Assembly: GCA_030682135.1 (NCBI GenBank)
Contig: JAUXQT010000086.1
Span: 1 to 64,000, forward strand
Direction of reading: 5' to 3'
DNA length: 64,000 bases
DNA from: Nitrospirota bacterium
GTDB lineage: Bacteria > Nitrospirota > Nitrospiria > Nitrospirales > Nitrospiraceae
The notes under the pieces are model-generated. The model was not told the origin of the DNA, made no database searches, and saw nothing but the letters and a program-made list of their open reading frames with translations. The translations under genes and the position numbers were made by a program. Below are positions 8,688 through 16,781 of this stretch, piece after piece. Numbering within the stretch: position 1 is the first letter of the stretch; each line of letters begins with the position of its first letter.

Positions 8688-8942
8688 ATGAAATCCGTCA
8701 GCATTCGGACGACAACACACAAGAAAAATGCACCGGCTCCCCAGCAGCAGCAACAGATAGCCAACAAGCCTGCGGCGCAGAAATTTCTCGTCCTGCCGCT
8801 GTCGCCCTGCGATGACCTTTCGAGCTCGATCGCTAAACGAGCCTATGAGCTCTACAGTGAACGGGGATACCGGGATGGATCGGCGCTTGCGGATTGGCTC
8901 GAAGCGGAGCGGGAGATTCTCGGTCAGACCCAGTCGGCCTGA
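8688..8942 (+). CDS. DUF2934 domain protein
   Basis: An 84-residue protein. A basic, glutamine-rich N-terminal tail is followed by the DUF2934 signature: IAKRAYELYSERGYRDGSAL, then DWLEAEREI near the C-terminus. The family is small, of unknown function and frequent in Nitrospira. A second member lies at 36176-36484. The ATG has GAAGGAGA upstream and lies 17 bases behind the nucleotidyltransferase, so co-transcription is likely. Confidence 0.75.
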   Translation: MKSVSIRTTTHKKNAPAPQQQQQIANKPAAQKFLVLPLSPCDDLSSSIAKRAYELYSERGYRDGSALADWLEAEREILGQTQSA

Positions 8943-9049
8943 CAGGGCCGACCAGGGTGCCATATCTTATATCTTGCATTGCGGATACCGGAGCACTACG
9001 CTAGTCCGTATCTGCTCGTGATCCTTACTTGCCGTCCAGGAGGTACATC

Positions 9050-9238
9050 GTGAGCCCCAACAAATCAGAACGAACCTCTCCGCCCACCTCCATGAGCCCC
9101 TCTTGCGCCTGTACCCATAGTCGCCTGATCTCTGACAATGTGACGGAGGAGGAACAGAGGGCTGGGAAAGTCCGCTGCGTCGAATGCGGGGGCATCGTCC
9201 CGGATCCACACCTCCAACGGAACACCAAGGGCGCATAG
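9050..9238 (+). CDS. Small zinc-ribbon-like protein (62 aa)
   Basis: A GTG start with CCAGGAGG seven bases upstream opens a 62-codon frame. It contains CAC near the N-terminus and CVECGG near residue 43, reminiscent of the small cysteine-pair proteins at 6947 and 7237. No annotated family is recognised. Codon use and the good ribosome site support coding. Confidence 0.5.
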   Translation: MSPNKSERTSPPTSMSPSCACTHSRLISDNVTEEEQRAGKVRCVECGGIVPDPHLQRNTKGA

Positions 9239-9449
9239 CCCTCCTCCCATCACGGTTACGACCATCGGACTTTTCTTCTCAAGAAGCGATATTCCTCCTT
9301 CCATTGAGGTATTTGGCAACAGTCTCCTGACTTACCATTGGCCCGAAACTCCTCATCTGACCGGATCATTCAATCCGCTCCTTCTGCTCGACGCCTGTAA
9401 ACTCCTGTACTACCGCGCTTCTCCCGCGACCATCCGATACATCATCCCG

Positions 9450-9465
9450 TGGCACCGACGGTGCA
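9450..9465 (+). promoter_or_regulatory. Candidate sigma-54 promoter upstream of hsp20
   Basis: TGGCACCGACGGTGCA has the invariant GG and GC separated by exactly ten bases and differs from the TGGCACG-N4-TTGCA consensus at two positions. A start point about 11 bases downstream would give a leader of about 40 bases before the hsp20 ATG. No enhancer site was identified. The rest of 9239-9516 holds no gene. Confidence 0.45.
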
Positions 9466-9516
9466 ATACCAATCCTCCAGCAACTGATTGCATGCCCCAT
9501 CACAAGGAGGTTTCTC

Positions 9517-9990
9517 ATGTCTGACTTAACCCGTTGGGAACCGGTATTGACGCGCTGGAATCCCTTCAAAGAATTAGAGGATATGGAAAAACGCCTCTCC
9601 GGCTATTTTGGCCGCGCCGCTGTTCGCACCGAAGGCGGGAAGGAAGCGATGACCGTCGCCGAATGGTCTCCGCGCGTCGACATTACAGAGGACGATAAGG
9701 AATATGTCATCAAGGCGGATCTGCCGGATGTGAAGAAAGAAGACATCAAACTGACGGTCCAGGACAATGTCATGAGCATTTCCGGCGAACGAAAGTATGA
9801 GAAAGAGGAAAAAGGCAAGAAGTACCATCGCGTCGAGCGTTCGTACGGAAGTTTCATGCGGAGTTTCACCGTGCCGGATGATGCCGACGCCAGCAAGGTC
9901 AGCGCGGAATATAAAGACGGGGTGCTGAACGCGCACCTGCCCAAGTCGGAGAAGGCGAAAGCGAAATCGATCGAGGTGAAGGTCTCGTAA
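9517..9990 (+). CDS. Hsp20/alpha-crystallin small heat shock protein
   Basis: A 157-residue ATP-independent holdase chaperone that binds unfolding proteins as an oligomer. The N-terminus (WNPFKELEDMEKRLSGYFGR) leads into an alpha-crystallin domain (about 45-145). This carries the conserved ADLPDVKKEDIKLTV and GERKYEKEEK segments and the DGVLNAHLPK box, followed by a short Lys-rich tail. AAGGAGG precedes the ATG by eight bases. It heads a stress region that includes universal stress proteins, and its upstream region carries a sigma-54-like site. Confidence 0.92.
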   Translation: MSDLTRWEPVLTRWNPFKELEDMEKRLSGYFGRAAVRTEGGKEAMTVAEWSPRVDITEDDKEYVIKADLPDVKKEDIKLTVQDNVMSISGERKYEKEEKGKKYHRVERSYGSFMRSFTVPDDADASKVSAEYKDGVLNAHLPKSEKAKAKSIEVKVS

Positions 9991-10020
9991 GGGCGACAGG
10001 TACGGCTGCGGGGAATCTCT

Positions 10021-10151
10021 CTGGCTGGATGCTCAAAATGGCCGTCCAGCAAGGCCGCAGCGAGTGAAGGCCCGAGGCGTACCCGGAGGGTACGTTGAGG
10101 GGCTGAACGATGCGAGAACGAAGCTGGCGGACATTTTGAGCATCCAGCCAG
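10021..10151. repeat. Long palindromic element, GCCCGAGGCGTAC family (copy A)
   Basis: The ends are perfect 20-base inverted repeats (CTGGCTGGATGCTCAAAATG and its complement). Inside, GGCCCGAGGCGTAC and GTACGTTGAGGG flank a smaller palindrome. The same core appears at 38274-38469 and 48975-49098, and part of this copy recurs at 13125-13170. It separates hsp20 from the small membrane protein at 10164. Confidence 0.8.
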
Positions 10152-10163
10152 AGGAGGTGCGAG

Positions 10164-10319
10164 ATGTTCCGACACCCTCACTATCTAGAGCTTCCGTGGG
10201 ACATTCATTGGCATCGCGTGACCACGGGACTTCATCGTCATCTGTGGTGGTTGATTGCGCTCCTGGTTCTGTTCGCCATGTTTCTGATCGGCGTGGGCGT
10301 CACGAGTGGACTCATCTAG
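10164..10319 (+). CDS. Small single-pass membrane protein (51 aa)
   Basis: An ATG with GAGGAGGTGCGAG directly upstream opens a 51-codon frame ending at TAG 10317-10319. A His/Trp-rich N-terminal half is followed by one hydrophobic helix (WWLIALLVLFAMFLIGVGV, about 28-46). It begins right after the long palindrome and lies 42 bases before the phosphoribosyltransferase. I recognise no family. The strong ribosome site and clear membrane helix support a real gene. Confidence 0.55.
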   Translation: MFRHPHYLELPWDIHWHRVTTGLHRHLWWLIALLVLFAMFLIGVGVTSGLI

Positions 10320-10361
10320 CGCCACCAGCCGCGAGATCCACGGCAGGAGGAGGGACTGTCA

Positions 10362-11036
10362 GTGATTTTCAAGAACCGTGAAGAGGCGGGCCGCCAGCTT
10401 GCCGCTGAATTGTTGCACTATCGCGACGACCCTCATGGTCTCATTCTGGCCCTTCCCCGCGGCGGTGTGGCAGTGGGCTATCAGCTCAGCCTGGCACTCC
10501 ACCTTCCGCTGGATGTGTTCATTACCCGCAAAATCGGCGCGCCGGGCAATCCTGAATATGCCATTGGGGCGGTGGCCGAGACGGGTTCGCATTATCTGAA
10601 TCAGGAGGCGGTCAACTCATTCGGCATATCCCGGCACGAGCTGGAGCAGCTGATCCATGTCCAAGAGAAGGAAATCGCCAGGCGCAGGCACTTGTACCGG
10701 CAGGGACGGCCGCTTCCGCTACTCACGGGCCGCACGGTGCTCTTGGTCGACGATGGCATCGCCACAGGCTCGACGTTCATGGCTTCAGCGCTCGCGATTC
10801 GAAATCTGCAGCCGCGCCGCCTGGTGGGTGTGATTCCGGTCGGTCCCCCGTCGACGATCCGCGAGGTTCGCGCACATGTGGACGAACTGGTGATTCTGAT
10901 GACACCGGACCCGTTCTACGCCGTGGGGAATTTCTTCGTGGACTTCACGCAAGTCGAAGATCGCGACGTCCTCGAATACTTAAATTTGGCCGAGGAGGCG
11001 ATGCTCGCACGCATGCCCCCGTCGCCAGCTTCGTAA
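10362..11036 (+). CDS. Phosphoribosyltransferase-family protein (copy 1)
   Basis: A 224-residue type I phosphoribosyltransferase. The PRPP-binding loop is VLLVDDGIATGST (about 127-139). An ALPRGGVAVGY segment lies near residue 30. Proteins of this subfamily are often found beside stress proteins and their substrate is not settled. It starts at a GTG with AGGAGGAGGG upstream. A paralogue at 13625-14296 keeps the same motifs and also precedes a tandem universal stress protein, so the pair is a duplicated module. Confidence 0.85.
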   Translation: MIFKNREEAGRQLAAELLHYRDDPHGLILALPRGGVAVGYQLSLALHLPLDVFITRKIGAPGNPEYAIGAVAETGSHYLNQEAVNSFGISRHELEQLIHVQEKEIARRRHLYRQGRPLPLLTGRTVLLVDDGIATGSTFMASALAIRNLQPRRLVGVIPVGPPSTIREVRAHVDELVILMTPDPFYAVGNFFVDFTQVEDRDVLEYLNLAEEAMLARMPPSPAS

Positions 11037-11070
11037 CTCGTCTTATTCGCCAAGGAGGAGAGTCGTCACC

Positions 11071-11571
11071 ATGTCCACACATTCCAAGATTCCGTCTGGG
11101 TTGGGAACTCGCAGAGACAAAACCTATCAAGAGGACGAACACGACTCCTATAAACTGCAAGGAAAACTCAAGGAGCCCACGGTCTGTCCGACATGCGGCG
11201 CGGTCTTCCACCAGGGCCGCTGGACCTGGGACGCGAAACCGGCCGGCGCCCACGAGACGCTCTGCCCGGCTTGTCACCGCATTCACGATAAATATCCCAA
11301 GGGCCTCGTCACGATCAAAGGCCCGTTCAAAGATACCCAGCACGAACAGCTGATCGGTGTCGTCAGAAACATGGAGGAGAAGGGAAAAAAGGAACATCCG
11401 CTCTCCCGGATCATGGGGATTGAATCGCAGCCTGAGGGCCTGGTCATTTCGACGACCGATACCCACCTGCCCCGGTGTATCGGCGAGGCGCTGAAACAGG
11501 CCTACCACGGGGAACTGGAATTGCATTACGATCAGGATGAACAATTCGTACGGGTCACATGGACTCGCTAA
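11071..11571 (+). CDS. BCAM0308-like zinc-binding protein
   Basis: A 166-residue protein with CPTCGAVF (about 39-46) and CPACHRIHD (about 71-79), probably a zinc ribbon, then an alpha/beta domain ending in YDQDEQFVRVTW. The arrangement resembles the BCAM0308 family and the zinc-ribbon part of NMD3-like proteins. The family's role is not established, though it often occurs among stress and anaerobic-response genes as here. AAGGAGGAG precedes the ATG. Confidence 0.65.
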   Translation: MSTHSKIPSGLGTRRDKTYQEDEHDSYKLQGKLKEPTVCPTCGAVFHQGRWTWDAKPAGAHETLCPACHRIHDKYPKGLVTIKGPFKDTQHEQLIGVVRNMEEKGKKEHPLSRIMGIESQPEGLVISTTDTHLPRCIGEALKQAYHGELELHYDQDEQFVRVTWTR

Positions 11572-11594
11572 GCGCAACCGTTGAGGAGCACTCT

Positions 11595-12161
11595 ATGACC
11601 GCCAACTCTCGCAGGATGACGAAACAGTCCGCCGGTCCCCGTCGATGGCTCCTGGCCCTGGTCGCCGCACTCAGCCTGGCGACCGGCGCGACTGGTCAGG
11701 CGGCGACGTCCATTCCACAGGGCGCGCTCGTCGAAGTGGATGAGGCCACCGTCAAGCAGATCCTTGATGTGTTTCATAAGGCTGAAGCTGCCGTCGCGGC
11801 GGGCAATCTGGACGGCGTCATGGCGCTCTACGCCACCCAGTACAACTATCATGGGTTGAAACAGGCGGATGTGCGGAAGATCTGGTCCGACTTGTTCGAG
11901 GAATACCGCGATATCAGCGAAGTGCATTTCTTTTCCAAGATCGTCAAGGTGGGAGCGGGCTCCAATACCATTCTCGAAGTGACCTGCACGGGAAGCTTGT
12001 CGGGCCTCTCGAAAACCAGCGGCCTCCGGGTGCCGATCGACAGCTGGTATGAAGAAGTGCATTACCTGACCTTTGAACATGGCGGCTGGCGGATTCGGGG
12101 CAATGTGGGCGACACACCCAAATTGCTGCCGTTCGGCACCGCGCCACACCCATTGTTTTGA
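11595..12161 (+). CDS. Exported NTF2/SnoaL-like protein (copy 1)
   Basis: A 188-residue protein with a signal peptide (RRWLLALVAALSLATGATGQA, about 16-36) and an NTF2-like fold. The helix AEAAVAAGNLDGVMALYATQYNYHG and the closing strands TFEHGGWRIRGNVG are typical of SnoaL/NTF2 domains. A paralogue with a lipoprotein signal lies at 44001-44555 (WRIRGHAGEDTKALPFG there, WRIRGNVGDTPKLLPFG here). It is likely periplasmic; any ligand or catalytic role is unknown. The ATG at 11595 was chosen because GAGGAG lies upstream. Confidence 0.7.
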   Translation: MTANSRRMTKQSAGPRRWLLALVAALSLATGATGQAATSIPQGALVEVDEATVKQILDVFHKAEAAVAAGNLDGVMALYATQYNYHGLKQADVRKIWSDLFEEYRDISEVHFFSKIVKVGAGSNTILEVTCTGSLSGLSKTSGLRVPIDSWYEEVHYLTFEHGGWRIRGNVGDTPKLLPFGTAPHPLF

Positions 12162-12188
12162 GCCACGAGAAAAAGGACCGCTTCTATT

Positions 12189-13046
12189 ATGCGCATCGCT
12201 ATCGGCATCGACTGGTCAGACCAATCATTCTCGGCCGTTCAACAGACCCTCCTCTTATTTCGTCCAACGACAGTCACCCTGGTGCATGGAGTGGACTTGG
12301 GCGTCTACGAATATCCTGCTGTCGCCGGCGCCGCTGCACTGCAGGGATACGAGGAGTATCGGCAGGCGATGATGGATGCAGGCCAGGAGTTGCTCCAACG
12401 GACCGCCGCCTTACTCCCATCCAACGGGATCGCCGTCACGCAGGTGCGCGAAATCGGATCGCCGGCCGGTATCGTGCTCGATCAGGCGGAAAAGGCCGAC
12501 GCCGAGCTGGTGGTGATGGGCGCTCGCGGGCGCGGGAAACTGGCTGAGTTGGTGCTCGGCAGCGTCTCCCATCGGGTCTTGGCTCACGGAACGAGAACGA
12601 CGCTGATTGTGAAGGGCACCCCGAAGAGAATCCGCCGTGCCCTCATCGCCCTCGAAGGCCGCGAGGACGCACAGATGATTCGCGACTGGTTGATCGCACA
12701 TCCATTTCGCGATCCGGTGGAACTCTCGATCCTCACCGTCGTCCCGTCACTGCAGCTTGCCGACCCCTCCAACATGGCACGCTTCGAACGCTGGGCGGAT
12801 ACCGCGAATCACTCGGCAGAAGATCTGGTCAAGACGACGGCCGCCGCGCTGATGGGGCCCTCTTCCACTGTGTCCGTCCAGGTGTTGAGCGGCGACCCGG
12901 CTCGGACGGTCGCCGCTCGTTCTTCCGAATTCGACCTCCTCATTGTGGGGTCGCACAGCCGTCGAGGGACCGCACGTTTCCTGCTCGGCAGCGTGTCGCA
13001 CAGCCTCGTCCATCGGGTCGCCTGTCCGGTGCTCGTCGTGCGCTAG
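12189..13046 (+). CDS. Tandem universal stress protein (UspA x2, copy 1)
   Basis: A 285-residue protein made of two UspA domains (about 1-140 and 145-285). Both carry the nucleotide-binding G-x2-G-x9-G-(S/T) motif, in GARGRGKLAELVLGSVSH and GSHSRRGTARFLLGSVSH. Such tandem proteins bind ATP or act as stress sensors in the cytoplasm. It follows the NTF2-like gene by 27 bases. A paralogue at 14324-15184 shares the opening IGIDWSD motif. Confidence 0.9.
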   Translation: MRIAIGIDWSDQSFSAVQQTLLLFRPTTVTLVHGVDLGVYEYPAVAGAAALQGYEEYRQAMMDAGQELLQRTAALLPSNGIAVTQVREIGSPAGIVLDQAEKADAELVVMGARGRGKLAELVLGSVSHRVLAHGTRTTLIVKGTPKRIRRALIALEGREDAQMIRDWLIAHPFRDPVELSILTVVPSLQLADPSNMARFERWADTANHSAEDLVKTTAAALMGPSSTVSVQVLSGDPARTVAARSSEFDLLIVGSHSRRGTARFLLGSVSHSLVHRVACPVLVVR

Positions 13047-13170
13047 CAATGAAACGCTGAACGGTGAGCGATGAACGATGAGCAAAGAAACCCTCCCCAC
13101 TTCAGCGTTCCGCGTTCATCGTTCTGAGTTTGCTCAATGCGGCCTTGCTGGACGAACTGTTTGAGCATCC
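13047..13170. repeat. Composite intergenic palindrome related to copy A
   Basis: The left part has GAACGATGAG facing CGTTCATCGTT. The right part (13125-13170) reads GCGGCCTTGCTGGACGAAC then TTTGAGCATCC, which is the reverse complement of the left arm of the palindrome at 10021-10151. It is therefore a partial copy of that family, placed between two stress-gene modules. Confidence 0.55.
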
Positions 13171-13350
13171 TGTCACGATTGTATCCTGTCGGCCTTCCCG
13201 CCATCCTTCTGCCGGTGCGGAAAGAGGCGACAGTGCCTCGCCACCGCTCTGCCCCGTAATGCCCCAGTGTTATCCAGCCGAGGGTTCTCGACCTAGACGA
13301 GACTGCCGTGACAATGCGGGGTTGCCGCAATTGCTCCACCGACTATTGCC

Positions 13351-13366
13351 TGGCATTCATGATGCA
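13351..13366 (+). promoter_or_regulatory. Candidate sigma-54 promoter for the second stress module
   Basis: TGGCATTCATGATGCA has GG and GC ten bases apart and deviates from consensus at two positions. The predicted start point near 13377 leaves a leader of about 30 bases before the ATG at 13407. Geometry is good; the match is moderate. Confidence 0.35.
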
Positions 13367-13406
13367 ATTGATACAGGCACGGTGTGAACCGAACACAGAG
13401 GCTCTC

Positions 13407-13625
13407 ATGACAGTGCCATCAGCGACCACGACCACCATTCTAGACGTCATTGCCCGCTCGCCCGGCTGCAACCTGGAAGACATCGTCTTCAACTGTCGAG
13501 GATTGACCTGGAATCAGGTCTTTCTCGAAGTCGATCGGTTGAGTCGGGAGGGGCAGGTCTGTCTGACACAGCAACGACCGGGCTATTACGTTGTGACGCC
13601 ACCAACCGCACGGAAGGGTCTGTGA
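13407..13625 (+). CDS. Small winged-helix-like protein (paralogue of 6195)
   Basis: A 72-residue protein with the same pattern as the product of 6195-6434: IARSPGCNLEDIV, WNQVFLEVDRLSREGQ, then GYYVV as a possible wing. Function is unknown; a small DNA-binding regulator is plausible. Its stop overlaps the start of the phosphoribosyltransferase (TGATG), so the genes are translationally coupled. A longer frame from 13308 is possible but would include the sigma-54-like site. Confidence 0.6.
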   Translation: MTVPSATTTTILDVIARSPGCNLEDIVFNCRGLTWNQVFLEVDRLSREGQVCLTQQRPGYYVVTPPTARKGL

Positions 13626-14296
13626 TGACGTTTCGCGATCGGGCTCATGCGGGTGTCTTGTTGGCCAAGGAGCTGGCTATATACCGGGGCGATCCGAACG
13701 CCGTTATTCTCGCCCTTCCACGTGGCGGGGTAGTCGTCGGCTACGAACTGAGCGTGGCCTTGCACCTGCCGCTGGAGGTCTTTCTGACGCGCAAGCTCCG
13801 CACCGTCAATAACCAGGACTGCGCGGTCGGGGCTGTCAGCGAAACGGGCGCCTTGTATGTGAACCAGGAGGCAGCCGACGCCTGTCGACTCTCCGGCGAA
13901 GACATCCAGGAACTGGTTCTGGGAGAAGAAGGGGAACTCCGGCGGCAGCGGACGCTGTATCGCCATGGACGACCGCTCACCTCTCTGGCCAACCGGACGG
14001 TCATCCTTGTCGACGACGGCATTGCGACAGGGGCAACGCTCTTCGCCACGATCACGTCCATGGAGGCCCTCTCCCCCCGCCGTGTGATTGTCGCCATGCC
14101 TGTCGCGCCAAGCGACACAAGTTCGCGCATACGTCCGCTGGTCGACCAATGCGTGATCCTCACAACGCCGGAGCCGTTCTCGTCTGTCGGAGCCCTCTAC
14201 GCAGACTTTGAGCCAGTGACTGATGAGCAGGTCTTAGCCCTGCTGGAAGCGGCGCATCGCGAACGCGCCAGATCGCCATCGTTCTCTCGGACGTAA
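13625..14296 (+). CDS. Phosphoribosyltransferase-family protein (copy 2)
   Basis: A 223-residue paralogue of the protein at 10362. It keeps the ALPRGGVVVGYELSVALHLPLEVF segment in divergent form and the PRPP loop VILVDDGIATGAT. A GTG at 13622 would add one residue. It overlaps the preceding small gene and lies 27 bases before a tandem universal stress protein. Substrate is unknown; retention of the PRPP loop in both copies suggests both are active. Confidence 0.85.
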   Translation: MTFRDRAHAGVLLAKELAIYRGDPNAVILALPRGGVVVGYELSVALHLPLEVFLTRKLRTVNNQDCAVGAVSETGALYVNQEAADACRLSGEDIQELVLGEEGELRRQRTLYRHGRPLTSLANRTVILVDDGIATGATLFATITSMEALSPRRVIVAMPVAPSDTSSRIRPLVDQCVILTTPEPFSSVGALYADFEPVTDEQVLALLEAAHRERARSPSFSRT

Positions 14297-14323
14297 CCCG
14301 AACGAACCAGGGAGACATCGCAG

Positions 14324-15184
14324 ATGATGAAAATTGTGGTTGGTATCGATTGGTCGGACGAAGCCTTTGCGGCAGTGACGCAGGTTGGCCTGCTCTACCG
14401 CCCGGACGAGGTCGTGCTCGTTCATGGCGTCGACCTGGGCATGTTTCACTATCCCATCGTCGCCGAAGCCGCCAACCTGCAAGGGTACGACGAATTCCGT
14501 CATGCCTTGATGGAGGCCGGCCGCCAAGCCGTTGAACGCTGCCGCACCCTGCTGCCGGTCGAGACTCCCTCGATCAAGACCTTGTGCGAAATCCAGCATC
14601 CGGCCGCCTTCATTCTCGACAGCGCAACGGCTGCAAAGGCCGACCTCATCGCCGTGGGCACACACGATCACAGCCGGGTGACGGAATTGTTCGCCGGCAG
14701 CATTTCGCACCACATCCTGCTCCATGCCACGCAGCCGACCTTAATCGTGAAAGGAAAGGCGCGGCCCATCACTCGCGTCCTCATGGCAGTGGAAGGCCGG
14801 GAAGATGCCATCCATCAGCAAGCCTGGCTGAGGGCGCATCCTTTCAAGAATCCCGTGGCCCTCACGATCCTCTCGGTCGTGCCCTCGCTCGCCATGGTCG
14901 AGCCTCGCATGATGGTGGGATTTCAAGGCTGGTCCGAGGAACGGAAACAGCATGCTCAGAAGACCGTGAGCGACACAGCCAAAGCATTGGCGGGCCCAGA
15001 GTTCAACGTCACCACGGATGTCCGCATGGGCGACCCTGTGACGACCGTATGTGAAGCGGCGAAGAACCACGACCTCATCGTGATCAGTTCCCATGGACGG
15101 AAGGGACTCGATCGATTTTTGATGGGCAGCGTCTCGCATGGGATCGTGCATCGGGCCGGCTGCTCCGTGCTCGTGGTGCGCTGA
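14324..15184 (+). CDS. Tandem universal stress protein (UspA x2, copy 2)
   Basis: A 286-residue protein with two UspA domains, paralogous to 12189-13046. The second domain keeps the full ATP motif (SSHGRKGLDRFLMGSVSHG). In the first (GTHDHSRVTELFAGSISH) the G-x2-G spacing is disturbed: the second glycine is replaced by serine, so nucleotide binding there may be weakened. GGGAGA precedes the ATG. It ends the second stress module. Confidence 0.9.
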   Translation: MMKIVVGIDWSDEAFAAVTQVGLLYRPDEVVLVHGVDLGMFHYPIVAEAANLQGYDEFRHALMEAGRQAVERCRTLLPVETPSIKTLCEIQHPAAFILDSATAAKADLIAVGTHDHSRVTELFAGSISHHILLHATQPTLIVKGKARPITRVLMAVEGREDAIHQQAWLRAHPFKNPVALTILSVVPSLAMVEPRMMVGFQGWSEERKQHAQKTVSDTAKALAGPEFNVTTDVRMGDPVTTVCEAAKNHDLIVISSHGRKGLDRFLMGSVSHGIVHRAGCSVLVVR

Positions 15185-15243
15185 ACGCCGGCATTCGTGC
15201 CATTGGGCACACCAACGACTCATTCATGAAAGGAAACTGGATT

Positions 15244-15606
15244 ATGAATATTCGAGTGATACTGAGCGTGGCGCTACTCGTCATGGGATGCAGCTCATGG
15301 GTCGCCGCACAGGCGGTGCGCGGGAACCCTCAAGCAGGCCAGGTGGTCTATGAAAAGAATTGCCTGCGCTGCCATGGCGACAAGTTGGACGGGAACGGAC
15401 CGGAGGGGCAGTATTTGATCATGCGCCCTGCCAATCTCCAGGCTATGGCCTCGCGCTCCAAAACAGATTGGGAGCTCCTGATCACGATCTCGCACGGGGC
15501 CGCCTTCACCCCCATGCACGGGTTCCGGGGAAAACTCACCGATCAGCAAGTGATGGATGTGCTGGCCTATGTGCGGATGATGGCGCCGTTCGACCCGCTC
15601 AGTTGA
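15244..15606 (+). CDS. Periplasmic monohaem cytochrome c
   Basis: A 120-residue exported cytochrome: signal peptide about 1-22, haem site CLRCH (about 44-48), and a distal Met in a TPMHGF segment (about 92-97). The closing DVLAYVRMMAPFDP is typical of class I cytochromes in this genome. Close paralogues are encoded at 34395 (CVRCH, SPMHGW, LSYVRTLAPFNPVS) and 59163. The ATG at 15244 is preferred because AAAGGAAA lies about nine bases upstream; an ATG at 15226 would spoil the signal peptide. Confidence 0.88.
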   Translation: MNIRVILSVALLVMGCSSWVAAQAVRGNPQAGQVVYEKNCLRCHGDKLDGNGPEGQYLIMRPANLQAMASRSKTDWELLITISHGAAFTPMHGFRGKLTDQQVMDVLAYVRMMAPFDPLS

Positions 15607-15628
15607 CGGACTGCAGGGCGGCGACATC

Positions 15629-16768
15629 ATGATCGCGCACCGACTCTTCGTCCTGCCGCTCCTGCTGAGCCTGTTGGCCGGCCCACTTGGTAGCGCCGCA
15701 GCCGAACATGCCGGCGAACAGCCGGACATGGAGGTCTTCGTCCGCCAAGGCTGTCCCCACTGCGAAGCGGCGAAGACCTTTCTCGACGACCTGCAGCATG
15801 AGCGGCCGGCTCTTCGCATCGCCCGCTACGACATCGCTGAGAATTCATCCGCGCGACAGCGGCTCGCGATGCTGGCTGCTGAGCGCAACCTCACCAACAT
15901 TGGCGTCCCCACCTTCCTCATCGGCACAGAGCTGATGGTTGGATTCCTCTCAGCCGGCACGACTGGAGCAGAGATCCGCGCCAAGCTCAACCGGAACGCC
16001 CAGTCTGCGGCACAGCCTCCTGCCGTTGAAAGTATCCGGACCACATGGTTCGGCGAGCTTCAGGTCAGGAACCTGGGCCTGCCCCTGTTCACAATCGTCA
16101 TCGGACTCTTGGACGGGTTCAACCCCTGCGCGATGTGGGTGCTGCTCTTTCTGTTGTCGTTGCTCGTCAATCTTCAAGATCGGCGGAAGATGGCCCCGAT
16201 CGCCGGGACCTTCGTCGCCGTCAGTGGCCTGGTCTATTTCGCCTTCATGGCAGCCTGGCTCAACATGTTTCTCCTGATCGGCCTCTCACGAGCCGTCCAG
16301 ATCGGTCTCGGCGGCATCGCCATTTTGGTGGGAACGGTCAATGTGAAGGACTTCTTCGCGCTGCATCGCGGCATCTCGCTGAGTATCCCGGAATCCGCAA
16401 AGCCGGGACTGTACATCCGCATCCGCCGAGTACTCCAAGCCGACCACCTCGCCGGAGCCCTGGCGGGCATCGTCATCCTGGCAGGACTCGTAAACCTGAT
16501 TGAGCTGCTTTGCACCGCCGGATTCCCGGCCCTCTACACCCAGATTCTGACCCTGCAGCAGTTGCCCACTTGGGAATATTATAGCTACCTCGGCCTCTAC
16601 AACCTGGCCTACATCTTCGACGACAGTCTGATGGTCACAATTGCGGTGGCCACGCTGAGCCGCAGGAAACTGCAAGAGCGGGCAGGCCGCTGGCTAAAGT
16701 TGAGCAGCGGCCTGGTGATGGCCGGGTTAGGGGCCGTCTTGCTTCTTCAACCCAAGTGGCTGATGTGA
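15629..16768 (+). CDS. Glutaredoxin-like domain fused to polytopic membrane protein
   Basis: A 379-residue fusion. A signal peptide (about 1-25) precedes a periplasmic thioredoxin/glutaredoxin-fold domain (about 32-115) with the redox pair CPHC (about 42-45) and cis-proline motif VPTFLIG. A membrane region with about six helices follows, starting near residue 150 with LFTIVIGLLDGFNPCAMWVLLFLLSLL. The FNPCA motif recalls CcdA/DsbD-type electron carriers, which pass electrons through membrane cysteines to periplasmic thiols. It may supply reductant for cytochrome c maturation or thiol repair. It follows the cytochrome by 22 bases. Confidence 0.75.
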   Translation: MIAHRLFVLPLLLSLLAGPLGSAAAEHAGEQPDMEVFVRQGCPHCEAAKTFLDDLQHERPALRIARYDIAENSSARQRLAMLAAERNLTNIGVPTFLIGTELMVGFLSAGTTGAEIRAKLNRNAQSAAQPPAVESIRTTWFGELQVRNLGLPLFTIVIGLLDGFNPCAMWVLLFLLSLLVNLQDRRKMAPIAGTFVAVSGLVYFAFMAAWLNMFLLIGLSRAVQIGLGGIAILVGTVNVKDFFALHRGISLSIPESAKPGLYIRIRRVLQADHLAGALAGIVILAGLVNLIELLCTAGFPALYTQILTLQQLPTWEYYSYLGLYNLAYIFDDSLMVTIAVATLSRRKLQERAGRWLKLSSGLVMAGLGAVLLLQPKWLM

Positions 16769-16781
16769 TGGGCTTCGTCCA

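Noticed and set aside
10064-10381. Frames crossing the palindromes that encode a recurrent YVEGLxxARTKL peptide
   Set aside because: The same peptide appears at 10064 and 48990-49090 because both cross the repeated palindrome core; it reflects repeat DNA, not a protein family.
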